Positions 34,087 to 45,643 of a DNA stretch of 64,000 nucleotides are shown piece after piece. The stretch covers positions 188,345,794-188,409,793 of the forward strand of contig CP136064.1 of NCBI GenBank assembly GCA_032622095.1. The letters run 5' to 3'. A program made the translations under genes and the position numbers. The stretch comes from Siphonodentalium dalli. Lineage: Eukaryota; Mollusca; Scaphopoda; Gadilida; Siphonodentaliidae. The notes beneath the pieces are model-generated. The model searched no databases. It had not been told where the DNA came from and saw only the letters and a program-made list of their open reading frames with translations. Positions within the stretch are counted from its first letter, which is position 1. Each line of letters starts with the position of its first letter.

Positions 34087-35501
34087 TAGCTCAACTTTAC
34101 TTTGTAAAGTTTGAGCTATTGCCATGGCTTTGTCGTCCGTCGTCCGTGTGTGCGTGTGTACGTAAGGTGGCAACAATGCAGGCTACAGGTCGTACCTTTG
34201 GTCGGATCATTATGAAATTTGTCATAGCTGTTGACATCAACATTTAGACCAGAATGATTAATCTTGTGGTCATTCGGAAAAAAAACATGGCCGCCAGTGG
34301 CCATATTGGATTTAAAAATTCAATCCATTAGCACGGGCTAGAGGCCGTACTGTTTGTCTGATCATCATGAAATTTGTCATGGATGTTAATATTGACATGT
34401 AGATGGGAACGAGTAATTTTGGGGTCATTCGGCCCAAAAACATGGCCGCCAGCAGCCATCTTGGATTTTACTCTTTGCATGACTTAAATTCTTTAGCACG
34501 GGCTACAGGTCGTACTTTTAGTCTGATCATCATAAAATTTGTCAATAATGTTAATAATGACATGTTGATAGGAACGAATCATTTTGGGGTCATTCGGCCA
34601 AAAAACATGGCCGCCAGCAGCCATCTTGGATTTTACTCTTTGCATGACTAAATCCTTTAGCACGGGCTACAGGTCCTACTTTTAGTCTGATCATCATAAA
34701 ATTTGTCAAGAATGTTAATAATGACATGTAGATGACTAAATCCTTTAGCACGGGCTACAGGTCGTACCTTTAGTCTGATCATCATAAAATTTGTCATGGC
34801 TGTTGAAATTGGAATGTAGATGGGAACGAGTAATTTTGGGGTCACTCGGACAAAAAACATGGCCGCCAGTGGCCATCTTGGATTTCAAAATTTAATCCAT
34901 TAGCACAGGCCACAGGTCGTACTGTTCGTCTGATCATCATGAAATTTGTCATGGATGATAATATTGACATGTAGATGGGAACGAGTAATTTTGGGGTCAT
35001 TCGGCCAAAAAACATGGTCGCCAGCAGCCATCTTGGATTTTACTCTTTGTATGACTAAATCCTTTAGCACGGGCTACAGGTCCTACTTTTAGTCTGATCA
35101 TCATAAAATTTGTCAAGAATGTTAATAATGACATGTAGATGGGAACGAGTCATTTTTGGATCATTCGGCCAAAAAACATGGCCGCCAGCAGCCATCTTGG
35201 GTTTTACTCTTTGTATGACTAAATCCTTTAACACGGGCTACAGGTCGTACCTTTAGTCTGATCATCATAAAATTTGTCATGGATGTTAACGATGACATGT
35301 AGATGGGAACGACTCATTTTGGGGTCATCCGGCCGAAAACATGGCCGCCAGCAGCCATCTTGGATTTTACTTTCCTCTTCATGTCTATAAACTAGTATTA
35401 TACATTCAACTTTCCACATTCCTAATCGCTCCATTGACTGTAATACATTAATTAAATTATTCCCTTTCCAAGTTGAGCTACAGTGTCATTGACACTTTCA
35501 T
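34087..35501 (+). mobile_element. Family P element P2 nested in M2
   Basis: 5' hairpin TAGCTCAACTTTAC..GTAAAGTTTGAGCTA, leader with CGTCCGTCGTCCGTG, about eight 164-bp units, subterminal AAGTTGAGCTAC, hairpin AGTGTCATTGACACT, end TTTCAT. Joining the flanks gives AGCTTATATTTGGTATGG, which is exactly the M unit found elsewhere (for example 40221). There is no target duplication or loss. Confidence 0.85.
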
Positions 35502-35700
35502 ATTTGGTATGGAGGGTCCTTGGGTGACTGGGGTTCAGATTTGTTCAAATGGGGTCACTGGGTCAAATAGGGGCAGATCCAGGGACACAACTCTGTAAAA
35601 AAAAAAACAACATTTTTTTTAGTTTGAACTTCTTGTTCAATTTACCAAAAAAAAAACCCATTGATTTGATTTTTTCAAATTAATTTTTTTAATTTTAATT

Positions 35701-36145
35701 GAGATTAATATCTTGCTCAATTTAAAAAAAAAATAACACTGTTATAACAGCCACCCAGGGTGACTCCACCAAATTTGGTTTAAATCAGTCTAAAATCAAG
35801 AACATGCAAACAGCAGATACTCAGAACTCTATGAGATATGAGGAAGGTGCCTGCAATCAAAGAATGTTTACTTAACACCATATAGAAGTCACATTGATTA
35901 TAAATTAATAAATGAAATGGCAGTGTTAACAAAATCTGATTGGAATGACAGCTCCTTTGATTAATACCCTAAAATTATCTGCCTGTTAGAGAGTTTGTAT
36001 ATAAATGACCTATGGCTTATGTTAACAAACTCCCAAGGCGAAGTGTGAATGATGAATCTGACATTTAGGACAGTAAAACTAAATGCCTGTTTTCTCAGGC
36101 AATTACATATGGGAAACTGGATGAGAAAGAAGGAGGCACTTTTCT
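35701..36145. other. No recognised feature
   Basis: Unique AT-rich sequence between M2 and M3. Confidence 0.35.
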
Positions 36146-36333
36146 TAGCTTACCTGATATGAAGAATTGAGACATATTTTGTGTGGATGGTCCCTAGGTG
36201 GCTGGGATTCAGTTCTGTTCAAATGGGGGTCACATGGTCAAAAAAGTGGCATAGCTAGGGACCTAACTCTTTCCATCCATAGTAATTCTTAAAACATCTT
36301 CTCAAGAATCATCAGGGCTATTTAGCTTATAAT

Positions 36334-39300
36334 CGGAACGTTGAAATACCAAGCTGAACCAAGCTGAACCAAGCAGAACCAAGCTGAGGGAAAATAAGAC
36401 CGAACGTGACATTTAAAGCATAATAAGCTTGTTCTGTATATTGAAGAAATAACACAAAATAATGCAACATGGCGTAATTTTATTTGAGTTTTGATGACAT
36501 AACGAGCGTAAATCTATAGAAAACAGTGCGGCGATCGCGAAAACTTCAGCTTGTTATTTCGTCATTTACAGGTACTGCTTGGTGCATCCGAGACAGGTGG
36601 TAATTAATTTTCCTCAGCACAATGGTAGCCTTTGTTAGCTCAACTTACTTTTGTAAGTTTGAGCTATTGCCATGGTTTGGCGTCCGTCGTCCGTCGTCCG
36701 TGTGTCCGTGTGTGCGTGTGTCCGTCAACAATTTCCTTTGGCGCGGGCTACAGGTTGTACCTTTGGTCTGATCTTCATGAAATTTGTCATGAATGTTGAC
36801 ATTGACATGTAGATGGGAAACGAGTCATTTTGGGGTCATTCGGCCAAAAAACATGGCCGCCATCTTGGATTTCAAGATTCAATCCATTGGCGCGGCCTAC
36901 AGGTCGTACTGTTCATCTGATCATCATGAAATTTGTCATTGTTGTTAATAATGACATGTAGATGGGAACGAGTCATTTTGGGGTTGTTCGGCCAATAAAC
37001 ATGGCCGCCAGCAGCCATCTTGGATTTTACTCTTTGCATGACTAAATCCTTTGGCGCGGGCTACAGGTGGTAGCTTCGATCGGAACATCATGAAATTTGT
37101 CATGGATGTTAACAATGACATGTAGATGGGAACGAGTGATTTTGGGGTCATTCGGCCGAAAAACATGGCCACCAGCAGCCATCTTGGATTTTACTCTTTG
37201 CATGACTAAATCCTTTGGCCCGGGCTACAGGTTGTACCTTTGGTCTAATCTTTATGAAATTTGTCATGAATGTTGACATTGACATGTAGATGGGAACGAG
37301 TCATTTTGGGGTCATTCGGCCAAAAAACATGGCCGCTGGCAGCCATCTTGGATTTCAAGATTCAATCCATTGGCGCGGGCTACAGATCGTACTGTTCGCC
37401 TGATCATCATGAAATTTGTCATTGATGTTAATAATGACATGTAGATGGGAACGAGTGATTTTGGTGTCGTTCGGCCAAAAAACATGGCCGCCAGCAGCCA
37501 TCTTGGATTTTACTCTTTGCATGACTAAATCCTTTGGCGCGGGCTACAGGTTGTACCTTTGGTCTAATCTTTATGAAATTTGTCATGAATGTTGACATTG
37601 ACATGTAGATGGGAACGAATCATTGTGGGGTCATTCGGCCAAAAAACATGGCCGCTGGCAGCCATCTTAGATTTCAAAATTCAATCCATTGGCGCGGGCT
37701 ACAGGTCGTAATGTTCGTCTGATCGTCATGAAATTTGTCATGGATGTTAATATTGACATGTAGATGGGAAACGAGTCATTTTGGGGTCGTTCGGCCAATA
37801 AACATGGCCGCCAGCAGCCATCTTGGATTTTACTCTTTGCATGACTAAATCCTTTGGCGCGGGCTACAGGTCGTAGCTTTGATCGGAACATCATGAAATT
37901 TGTCATGGATGTTAACAATGACATGTAGATGGGAACGAGTGATTTTGGGGTCGTTCGGCCGAAAAACATGGTCGCCAGCAGCCATCTTGGATTTGACTAT
38001 TTGCATGACTAAATCCTTTGGCGGCAAATTGGCGCGGGCTACAGGTCGTACCTTTGGTCTGATCTTTATGAGATTTGTCAAGAATGTTGACATTGACATG
38101 TAGATGGGAACGAGTCATTTTGGGGTCATTCGGCCAAAAAACATGGCCGCTGGCAGCCATCTTGGATTTCAAGATTCAATCCATTGGCGCGGGCTACAGT
38201 TCGTACTGTTCGTCTGATCATCATGAAATTTGTCATTGATGTTAATAATGACATGTAGATGGGAACGAGTGATTTTGGGGTCGTTCGGCCAAAAAACATG
38301 GCTGCCAGCAGCCATCTTGGATTTTACTCTTTGCATGACTAAATCCTTTGGCGCGGGCTACAGGTCGTTGTGTTGGTCGGAAGTTTATGAAATTTGTCAT
38401 GGATGTTAACACTCACATGTAGATGGGGAAACGAGTGATTTTGGGGTCATTTGGTCAAAAAACATGGCCGCCAGCAGCCATCTTGGATTTTACTCTTTGC
38501 AAGACTAAATCCTTTGGTGCGGGCTACAGGTCGTAGCTTTGGTCAGATGGTCATGAAATTTGTCATGAATTATAACAATGACATGTAGATGGGAACGAGT
38601 CGTTTTGGGGTCATTCGGTCAAAAAACATGGCCACCAGCATTTTACTCTTTGCATGACTAAATCCTTTGGCGTGGGCTACAGGTCATACCTTTGGTCTGA
38701 TCTTTATTAAATTTGTCTTGGATGTTAAACACTGACATGTATATGGGAAAGAGTGATTTTGGAGTCGTTCGGCCAAAAAACATGGCCACCAGCAGCCATC
38801 TTGGATTTTACTCTTTGCATGACTAAATCCTTTGGCACGGGCTACAGGTTGTACCTTTGGTCTAATCTTTAGGAAATTTGTCATGAATGTTAACATTGTC
38901 TTGTAGATGGGAACAAATCATTGTGGGGTCATTCGGCCAAAAAACATGGCTGCCAGTGTCCATCTTGGATTTCAAAATTCAATCCATTGGCGCGGTCTAC
39001 AGGTCGTACTGTTCGTCTGATCATCATGAAATTTGTAGGTCGTAGCTTTGGTCAGATCTTCATAAAATTTGTCATGGATGTTAACAATTATACGTAGATG
39101 GGAACGAGTCCTTTTGGGGTCAATTGGCCAAAAAAAATGGCCACCAGCAGCCATCTTGTATTTTACTCTTTGCATCACTAAATCCTTTGGCGCAGGTTAG
39201 ACATTTCAATTAGCACCTTTCCTATTCCTCCATTTACTGTCAACCATTAAATTATTCCCCTACCTAAGTTGAGCTACAGTGTCATTGACACTTTCATTGT

Positions 39301-40075
39301 TGATTCAATTACCGATGTGCAATCCCGGATTAGCTGGCTTACCAATAAGATTTCAGGGATGTTTTTGACAGTAATATGCAATCATGCAAGGTTTTTTAAA
39401 GGCACGGGTGGCGTTCGTTGCAGAAATATTCATATTTCTTCAAATCGCCATCAACAGAAGGAATATTAAAATATATATAGTTTTGTTCATATGCCAACAT
39501 AATCAGCGTGTAAATAGTATATTGTCGTCAAGACGTACGATGGTGTACGTAAACAAGAGCCTGCTCGTGTTACAGAAGTTGTGCTTCTGTTTACATAACA
39601 CAGCGCTATTCTATTGGTTAATGGTGGGCGAGGTAGTTCATATAGGGCACTCTTTAATGTTCAGTTCATATATGACATTCATATGCATAGACTATCTTTA
39701 AGAAACCTTGCATGATTACATATTACTGTCAAAACATCCCTGAAATCTTATTGGTAAGCCAGCTAATCCGCGATTGCACATCGGTAATTGAATCAACAAC
39801 AAAGGCTACCATTATGCTGAGGAAAATTAATTACCACCTGTCTCGGATGCACCAAGCAGTACCTGTAAATGATGAAATACCAAGCTGAAGTTTTCGCGAT
39901 CCCCACACTGTTTTCTATAGATTTACGCTCGCTATGTCTTCAAAACTCAAATAAAATTACTCCACGTTGCATTATTTTGTTCTATTTCTTCACTATACAG
40001 CACAAAATATGCTTTAAATCTCATGTTCGGCCTTCTTTGCCTCCAGCTTGGTTCAGCTTGGTTCAGGTTGGTATT
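36334..40075. mobile_element. Foldback element with about 400-bp inverted arms
   Basis: Left arm 36334-36635 plus 39298-39398; right arm 39707-40075. Ends CGTTGAAATACCAAGCTGAA and TTCAGGTTGGTATTTCGACG; the arms agree at roughly 88 percent by eye, for example TACAGGTACTGCTTGGTGCA. The loop (39400-39700) holds an open frame without recognisable domains. The element is about 1.1 kb without P3. Possible target copies TTATAATCGG / TTACAATTGG are imperfect. Confidence 0.8.
36636..39297 (+). mobile_element. Family P element P3 nested in the foldback arm
   Basis: Same termini as P2, with leader CGTCCGTCGTCCGTCGTCCG and about 16 monomers of two alternating kinds (TTTTACTCTTTGCATGAC and TTTCAAGATTCAATCC). 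Joining the flanks gives GCCTTTGTTGTTGATTCAAT, identical to the reverse complement of the intact right arm at 39784-39805. There is no target duplication. Confidence 0.85.
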
Positions 40076-41109
40076 TCGACGCACCCTTTACAATTGGTGT
40101 GTTAGGTCCTTGGGTGACAGGGATACAGATGTGTTAAAATGAGGTCACCTGGTCAAATAAGGGAGGAGCCAGAGATATAACCTGTCCATCCATTGTAATT
40201 CTTAAAATGTCTTCCTATCAAGAACCATCAGGCCTATTCAGCTTATATTTGGTATGGGTGTCTAGGATTCAGATTTGATTCAGAATTGGATCACTGGGTC
40301 AAATAGGGTCAGAGCCACGGATATAATTCTTTCCCTCATTAGTTATTTTTAAAACATCTTCTCAAGAACCATTTGGTATATTTAGCATACATTTTGGTAT
40401 AGAGAGTCCATGGGTGACTGGGATTCAGATTTGTTGAAATGGGTTCACCAGGTCAAATAGGGGTGCGACCAGGGACATAACTCTTCCCCCATAGTAAATC
40501 TTAAAATGGCTCCTCCTCAAGAGCCATCAGTCCTATTTAGCTTATATGTATTAACTAGTATGGAGGGTCCTTGTGTTACTTGGGAATGGGTTACAGATTT
40601 GTTAAAATGGGTTCGACCAATCAAGAAATGGCATTTGGTGTATATGGCCTATGGAGAGTTGGGATAAAAATTTGTTTGAATGGGGTCAACCATTAAAAAA
40701 GGGGGGGGGGGGGGGGGGCATGTCAGGTTGTATCTTTGCCACAGTTAGGAATGCTTGAGGTATCAGTTGTAAAATTCCAACATGTGCAAAGGAATTTTAC
40801 GAACTTGAGAGCTTCAGTTGGGAGGGAGCAGACTATGGACTATGTGGGGTGGGGGGATCTGGACCATATTTTAAGGTGGACACCCCACTGCTCAACAGAG
40901 ACCCTCTAGGCTACGTCCCTCTTTAGGACTACTTGTTTTTAAGTGAATTTGACAAGTACTAACTCTGATGGTCTTCCGAGTCCCAGTCTTCTCAGTCTTT
41001 ACAGTCTGGTGAGCGTCTCCACAATCATTGACTGTCTTATTTTCTCAAATCACTGGGATTAGCAATTCAGCAGAACCACCAGCATCATAGCACCTTAGCA
41101 GGAGCGATT

Positions 41110-41295
41110 GGCCAGGGATGGTAATAGGCATGTCGCTTCATCAGAATCACGATGAATTGTTACAGCCCTAATTGAGATGTTAAAATTCTGAATAAATCAA
41201 ATGTCCAATAAAAACCGTGAACTAGATTGCTGTCCCACATCTGTTTGCTCATACCGTGGCATGACCGTCCATCACCTAACGCTGCTTTGTTGCTA
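41110..41295 (+). repeat. Dispersed repeat H, copy 3
   Basis: AAATGTCCAATAAAAACCGTG and CTGTCCCACATCTGTTTGCTC match H1. Confidence 0.65.
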
Positions 41296-41300
41296 TGAAA

Positions 41301-41700
41301 TTAACCCTTTACCCAACAAACCGGCCAAAACCGGCCAAATAAAGCTTCAACAGCCTAAAATATCTTCGGTCTGTCTCAATAAAACCATACAAATATGGAT
41401 ATCATTGGAACCGGCTCATTGACCACATTGTGATGGTTATAGTTATACCCTGTGCCAATGCATTCTCTTATATATGCGAGTCGACCATAGGTCGCCTCGC
41501 ATATATAAGATAATGCATTGGCCTAAAAAAAATCTTTTTTTAACACTTTTTACCATTTTTTCTTACATTCTTTAACAATTTTATAATTTTTAATGTGTTA
41601 AGCCAATGCATTCTCTTATATATGCGAGGCGACCTATGGTCGACTCGCATATATAAGAGAATGCATTGGCACAGGGCCGTTCTGTTGGGTAAAGGGTTAA
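41301..41700. mobile_element. Family C variant C7, two core hairpins
   Basis: TTAA at both ends; outer arms CCCTTTACCCAACA..GGCC and TGTTGGGTAAAGGG. Two nearly perfect core hairpins with CGACCATAGGTCG-type centres flank a T-rich spacer. The ends differ from C1-C5 and C6, but the core is almost invariant. Confidence 0.85.
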
Positions 41701-42570
41701 ACTTTTCTAATGATTTCACTGCTGACAGGTCTCTGATCGGGAATCGGTATTCATAGGATTGTTCTGTGGAAAAGCTAATCTAATATCTGCAGTCTTTTAC
41801 ACACATACTTGACAGTAGAGTTTTTCTGATGAATTTATATTAATTCCCTAAAGTGGTGTTAAATATATCTTCTAATAGAAAATAAATGTCAACATCTGGT
41901 CACATATCAATTTTGTTTATTATATTATTTACTAGTATTATATTATTATATAGTATTATAACGAACAGCAATATGAAAACAAAAATATTATCTTTTAAAA
42001 TGTATTTTTCCACACTCTATCTCTTTTTTCTTTTACTAACCTTTCTCCAATTTCAACTATCAAACTCTCTATAACTGACTTCACTAATTCTCCTTTTCTA
42101 TTTTGCATACAGTATGTTTATTATAGCACCTATATATATATTTTTGTTGACCTAATAAAAATATTATAAAAAAAAATAAAAATAAATATATTATTATAGT
42201 ATTTATTATTTTACTTGAATACTGGAGATGTGTATTCTGGTCTTGGCTATGTGTATATGAGTTTAGTTTTCAACTAATAATGCTCTTGCAAAATAGACTG
42301 TTTATGTGTTTATGTCAAGCATGCTATTGTGTGCTCCTCGGGGTGTCATGAAGGGGAAAATCTTTATCCTCTATAACCAATGTATGCTTTAGTAAGTACT
42401 ACCATATAGCGACACCTGTTCACCCTCAAAATGTGAGAGATCACTTCTAATTATATTAAAAAAATAGTTTAAAAATATATAAAAAATAATTATTCGAAGT
42501 AGGTTGATAAAGTTCAGTGGCTGATTTAGGACATAAACAAAATATTGAGATAAAATATTGAAATTTCCAC
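41701..42570. other. Very AT-rich unique stretch
   Basis: Long A/T runs around 41920-42210. No feature supported. Confidence 0.4.
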
Positions 42571-42576
42571 ATTACA

Positions 42577-42699
42577 TCTCAAAATTTGGACGTATCTCAA
42601 AATTTCGACATAACATCTAAAAAAATTGACGTGCACTCTCAAAATTCCGACATAACATCTCAAACTTTCGACATGCTATCTCGAAATTTCGACATAACA
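42577..42699 (+). repeat. 21-bp minisatellite, six units
   Basis: Units of the form TCTCAAAATTTCGACATAACA start at 42577 (18 bp), 42595, 42616, 42637, 42658 and 42679. Because 21 is a multiple of 3 one frame stays open (SQNFDIT-like repeats at 42586-42801), but there is no other sign of a gene. 42700-43074 is unique. Confidence 0.8.
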
Positions 42700-43129
42700 A
42701 CCTCATCTTATTTTGATTGCCACACAACTATAGTTGAAAAATTTAGTCCCATCCCCGAGCTCGGATGGTGTAGATTTTCCACTGGAGCTCTTTGTAGATA
42801 GCATTTGTATGTTGTATGTTTTCTAAGTTTAGTCTGACTAAACCAGTGTAATAAACATGAAGCTGGTTGAGTATATCTGAGAATATTATAACAATGGCTG
42901 TGTGAATTAATGCAATTTCTGACTCCAATCCAAACATCTTTTTCGGAAGTTAACAACAACCCATGCAGTGATTATTGAAAATTTCAAGGTATTCATGTAC
43001 ATGTATATGTTGTTGTATTGAATTGTTTGGATTTTCCAAACACTGCAAAAATTATAAATAACGGTACATTTTACTTAAAGGCCCACTTAATTTTCGAACC
43101 TCCAATTCACATTATGTAAATATATATGC

Positions 43130-43755
43130 CATACTAGCAGGTGACCCGACATCGTCTGGGCTTTGACCGTGAATTGACCATTTTGAAGGTGAAGGTCAGG
43201 TCGGAGTCACTATTTGACCCGTCCAAAATACTCCCCGGACAAAATTATCCGTAGGTATCAAATTTCGTCGAAATCCGTCCAGCAGTTTTCCGGGCCATAG
43301 CTAACAGACAAACAAACAGACAGAAGTCCCAAAATATATATAGATCATTTGTGGGTACCCGTTTCAAGGTGAAGGTCACCTCTGGCGGAAAAACTGACCC
43401 GATGAAAATCTCCCCCATTCCCAGGAACCCCTAAGTATGAACACAGACATAATCACACAACACGCTCATGTACACAGACACGCTCATGTCTGGACACATA
43501 CACGCTCTTTATCAACGACACTGCGGATACGAACGCCTTTAACTATCACGCGATTAACCCATGAATTGCCATTGCGGTGGCGGGGGATTGGATAATGAGT
43601 GCTCTGACGTTCTCAGAAGCGGTGCGATGACACTCCATCTGGGATTTTACCCTTAGATAGGAAGTTTGGGCTAAATCCACCCGGCAGTTTTCCCGGCCAT
43701 AGCTAACAAACAAACAACAAACAAACATACAGAAGTTCCAAAATATAATTATATT
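43130..43755 (+). repeat. Repeat family G, copies G1 and G2
   Basis: G1 (43130-43345) begins CTAGCAGGTGACCCGAC and ends AGACAGAAGTCCCAAAATAT. G2 (43350-43755) ends AGAAGTTCCAAAATATA. Both share CAGTTTTCC.GGCCATAGCTAAC. A reverse copy is at 63725-63992. They may be SINE or non-LTR tails; the class is not settled. Confidence 0.65.
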
Positions 43756-43889
43756 AGATTATATACCATTTGAAAGAGTAAGCTCCAAAACATTGTATTT
43801 TCAACTTATTTGATGTAATAAACTGTGAACATGTTGTTTTTATAGAGAAAATGGCATTTGTTCTGTGGTCATGTTTATGCACAGTCAAT

Positions 43890-43960
43890 TATTTTCAACA
43901 CAAGGGGAATAACTCTATATATTTAGATATAGAGTTATTCCCCTTCCATTGAAAATACAT
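43890..43960. repeat. Small palindrome
   Basis: GGGGAATAACTCTATAT and ATATAGAGTTATTCCCC are separated by six bases. Confidence 0.75.
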
Positions 43961-44188
43961 CTTTAGTTTAAATTCTATTGCATTCTGGGAGTCAAAGGGG
44001 GGAACTTATTGTATTATTTCAGCTATTTTCTATTACTCTGTGGGCACCTTACGATACACAGACATTCCAAATGGTGACTAATTATAGTATTTTAATCATA
44101 TTTTATGGCATAGATTGTTATTAAAACCGTATATCAAGGCACTATAAAAAAAAAAAATTGGTGACTCGAAGATTAAGTGGGCCTTTAA

Positions 44189-44518
44189 CAGTGTCACTTT
44201 TCCCCACCGGCATCATAGCTAAATCATGTGATAGAAAATCTCAAACTCCATGCAGCGCCCTTTTCGTTTCACTGCGATAGATCACTGCCATAAGGCTAGT
44301 ACTTTGCGGACTTTACATCCATTTTTACGTATCATCAGAACTATATATATTTGGTCACCTATTATCTTATTTTGACCACCAAAAGTTTATAATAATGGTA
44401 ATTCTTTCCGTATTGATAAGAACAATATGAACTGAGTTGGACATAGACAATTATAATCCTAAAACATAAGAACTCAGATCATGTCAGAATTCCGTACCAA
44501 ATGTTCTTGTAGCAGTGG
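44189..44518. other. No recognised feature
   Basis: Unique sequence. Confidence 0.35.
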
Positions 44519-44730
44519 TACAGTAATGCCCTATATAATTGACTCTTTAACTACAGCAGAATTATGTGTAACTTTTCAGGATTTAGTCGAATATGGCTTG
44601 TTGCCATTCATCGTAAAAGCTCTCAATGCTTTCCGATGAATGGCAACAAGCCATATTTCCAACTAAATCCTGAAAAGTTACCCATAATTATGCTGTGGTT
44701 AAGGAGTCGATTATTTAGGGCATTACTGTA
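44519..44730. mobile_element. Family A MITE A9
   Basis: Full palindrome with TA ends. 44731-45140 upstream of the CASK exon shows no feature. Confidence 0.9.
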
Positions 44731-45302
44731 TCTCAGTGCAGCAATGGGAGATAACTCTGCCTGGAGTTTGAGAAAATCTATCTTTTATAACACTGTCAAG
44801 GGAGATTATTATCCTGTCTGATGTATGAACACATACCTTAACTGGGAAATAAACATTGAGCTATTAGTATAAGTACACCCAGGACGATTCATTTTCTCCA
44901 GTATTCCATTCTTTTCAGCCATCCTTTATACATGACAGAGGTGGTGTGCTGTAATGATTTTCCCTTGATGTTCCTATCAGTGGTGGGAGAATAATAATTT
45001 CTGGGAGGATGCCTCTGTTGTTGAGTAACAGATGGTATTAGGAACAATAAGGGATTCTCACCATGTATCTATACCCACATTACAACAATTGAATGCAGCA
45101 GCCTGTCTGGCATTAGTCAATTGGTGTTATTACTACACCACTGTGCTTTGATATCATCCCATTCTGGTCAGTGATAGTGTCCAATTTCATTCCTTGTGAC
45201 CAATTGTTGTTCTTTACTCTGTGACTGTGATATACGGTACAATGTACATGTATCTTTCCATTCTTTGTACTGATAGTGTCAGATTTTATTCTGTGGAGCC
45301 CA

Positions 45303-45495
45303 TTAACCATTTCTTTACTGAATGGATTCTCCCACTCAGTTATAGAAGTATACATTGGAATGGTTTATTATTCACCTGGAGGGATGTTCAGGAGATATAA
45401 AGCAGATGGCAGATAATTAATACAAGTGGAGATGGATTCCTATTCATTGGTCGGAAATGTTCAAATAATAAGTTCAACAAATTGAACTTATTATC
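45303..45495 (+). mobile_element. Family B MITE B8, right end lost
   Basis: TTAA start; ACTGAATGGATTCTCCCACT; hairpin TAAGTTCAACAAATTGAACTTA. Breaks off at TTATC where C8 begins. Confidence 0.8.
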
Positions 45496-45592
45496 TTAAC
45501 CCTTTTATGATGGGAGCTGCGCTGGTGCAGCATTAAAGATCACATGCCAGTGCATTGTCTTATATATGTGAGTCTCCCATATGACTGTGCTT
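45496..45592 (+). mobile_element. Family C MITE C8, truncated
   Basis: TTAACCCTTTTATGATGGG and half of one C hairpin (TCTTATATATGTGAGTCTCCC). Ends abruptly at the CASK acceptor repeat. Confidence 0.75.
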
Positions 45593-45643
45593 TGATATCT
45601 TCCCATTCTGGTTACTGATAGTATCCAATTTCGTTCCTTGCAG

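Larger units (their letters stand above)
33676..35700 (+). mobile_element. Family M element M2, hosting a LINE tail and P2
   Basis: Opens with the same 5' hairpin as M1 (TAGCTCACCTGAGAC), a short CCGTCC tract and M units. It is split at TAGGTGA/CTCTCATTC by 33823-33956 and at AGCTTAT/ATTTGGTATGG by P2. The M body resumes at 35502 and ends in A/T-rich tracts. Confidence 0.75.
36146..41050 (+). mobile_element. Family M element M3, host of a foldback element and P3
   Basis: Degenerate head TAGCTTACCTGATATGAAG, M units to about 36323, interruption, then M units and tail at 40085-41045 matching 21131-22110. A G run lies at about 40700-40718. Outer layer of a three-level nest. Confidence 0.65.
43075..44188. 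mobile_element. TTAA-flanked element N with inserted G repeats
   Basis: TTAA at 43075-43078 and 44185-44188. Inverted ends AGGCCCACTTAAT..TCGA and TCGA.GATTAAGTGGGCCT, about 18 bp. The core contains a small palindrome (43890-43960), and G1/G2 occupy 43130-43755. TTAA suggests a piggyBac-type element, with ends unlike B and C. Confidence 0.7.
45141..45643 (+). repeat. Triplicated acceptor-region segment interrupted by two MITEs
   Basis: The 45-60 bases leading into the CASK acceptor (from CTGTGCTTTGATATC at 45595) occur twice more upstream: well preserved at 45141-45200 (ending TTCCTTGTGACC, no AG acceptor) and weaker at about 45224-45295. Elements B8 and C8 sit between the second and third copies, and C8 is cut exactly where the third copy begins. 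Confidence 0.6.

Noticed and set aside
37667-38172. Overlapping 84-100 codon minus-strand frames (AKSKIQDGCWRPC...)
   Set aside because: Read-through of 164-bp P monomers; the same phrase appears in P1, P2 and P4.
39384-39701. 105-codon open frame in the foldback loop
   Set aside because: No domain or codon signal, and it extends into the inverted arm; likely chance.
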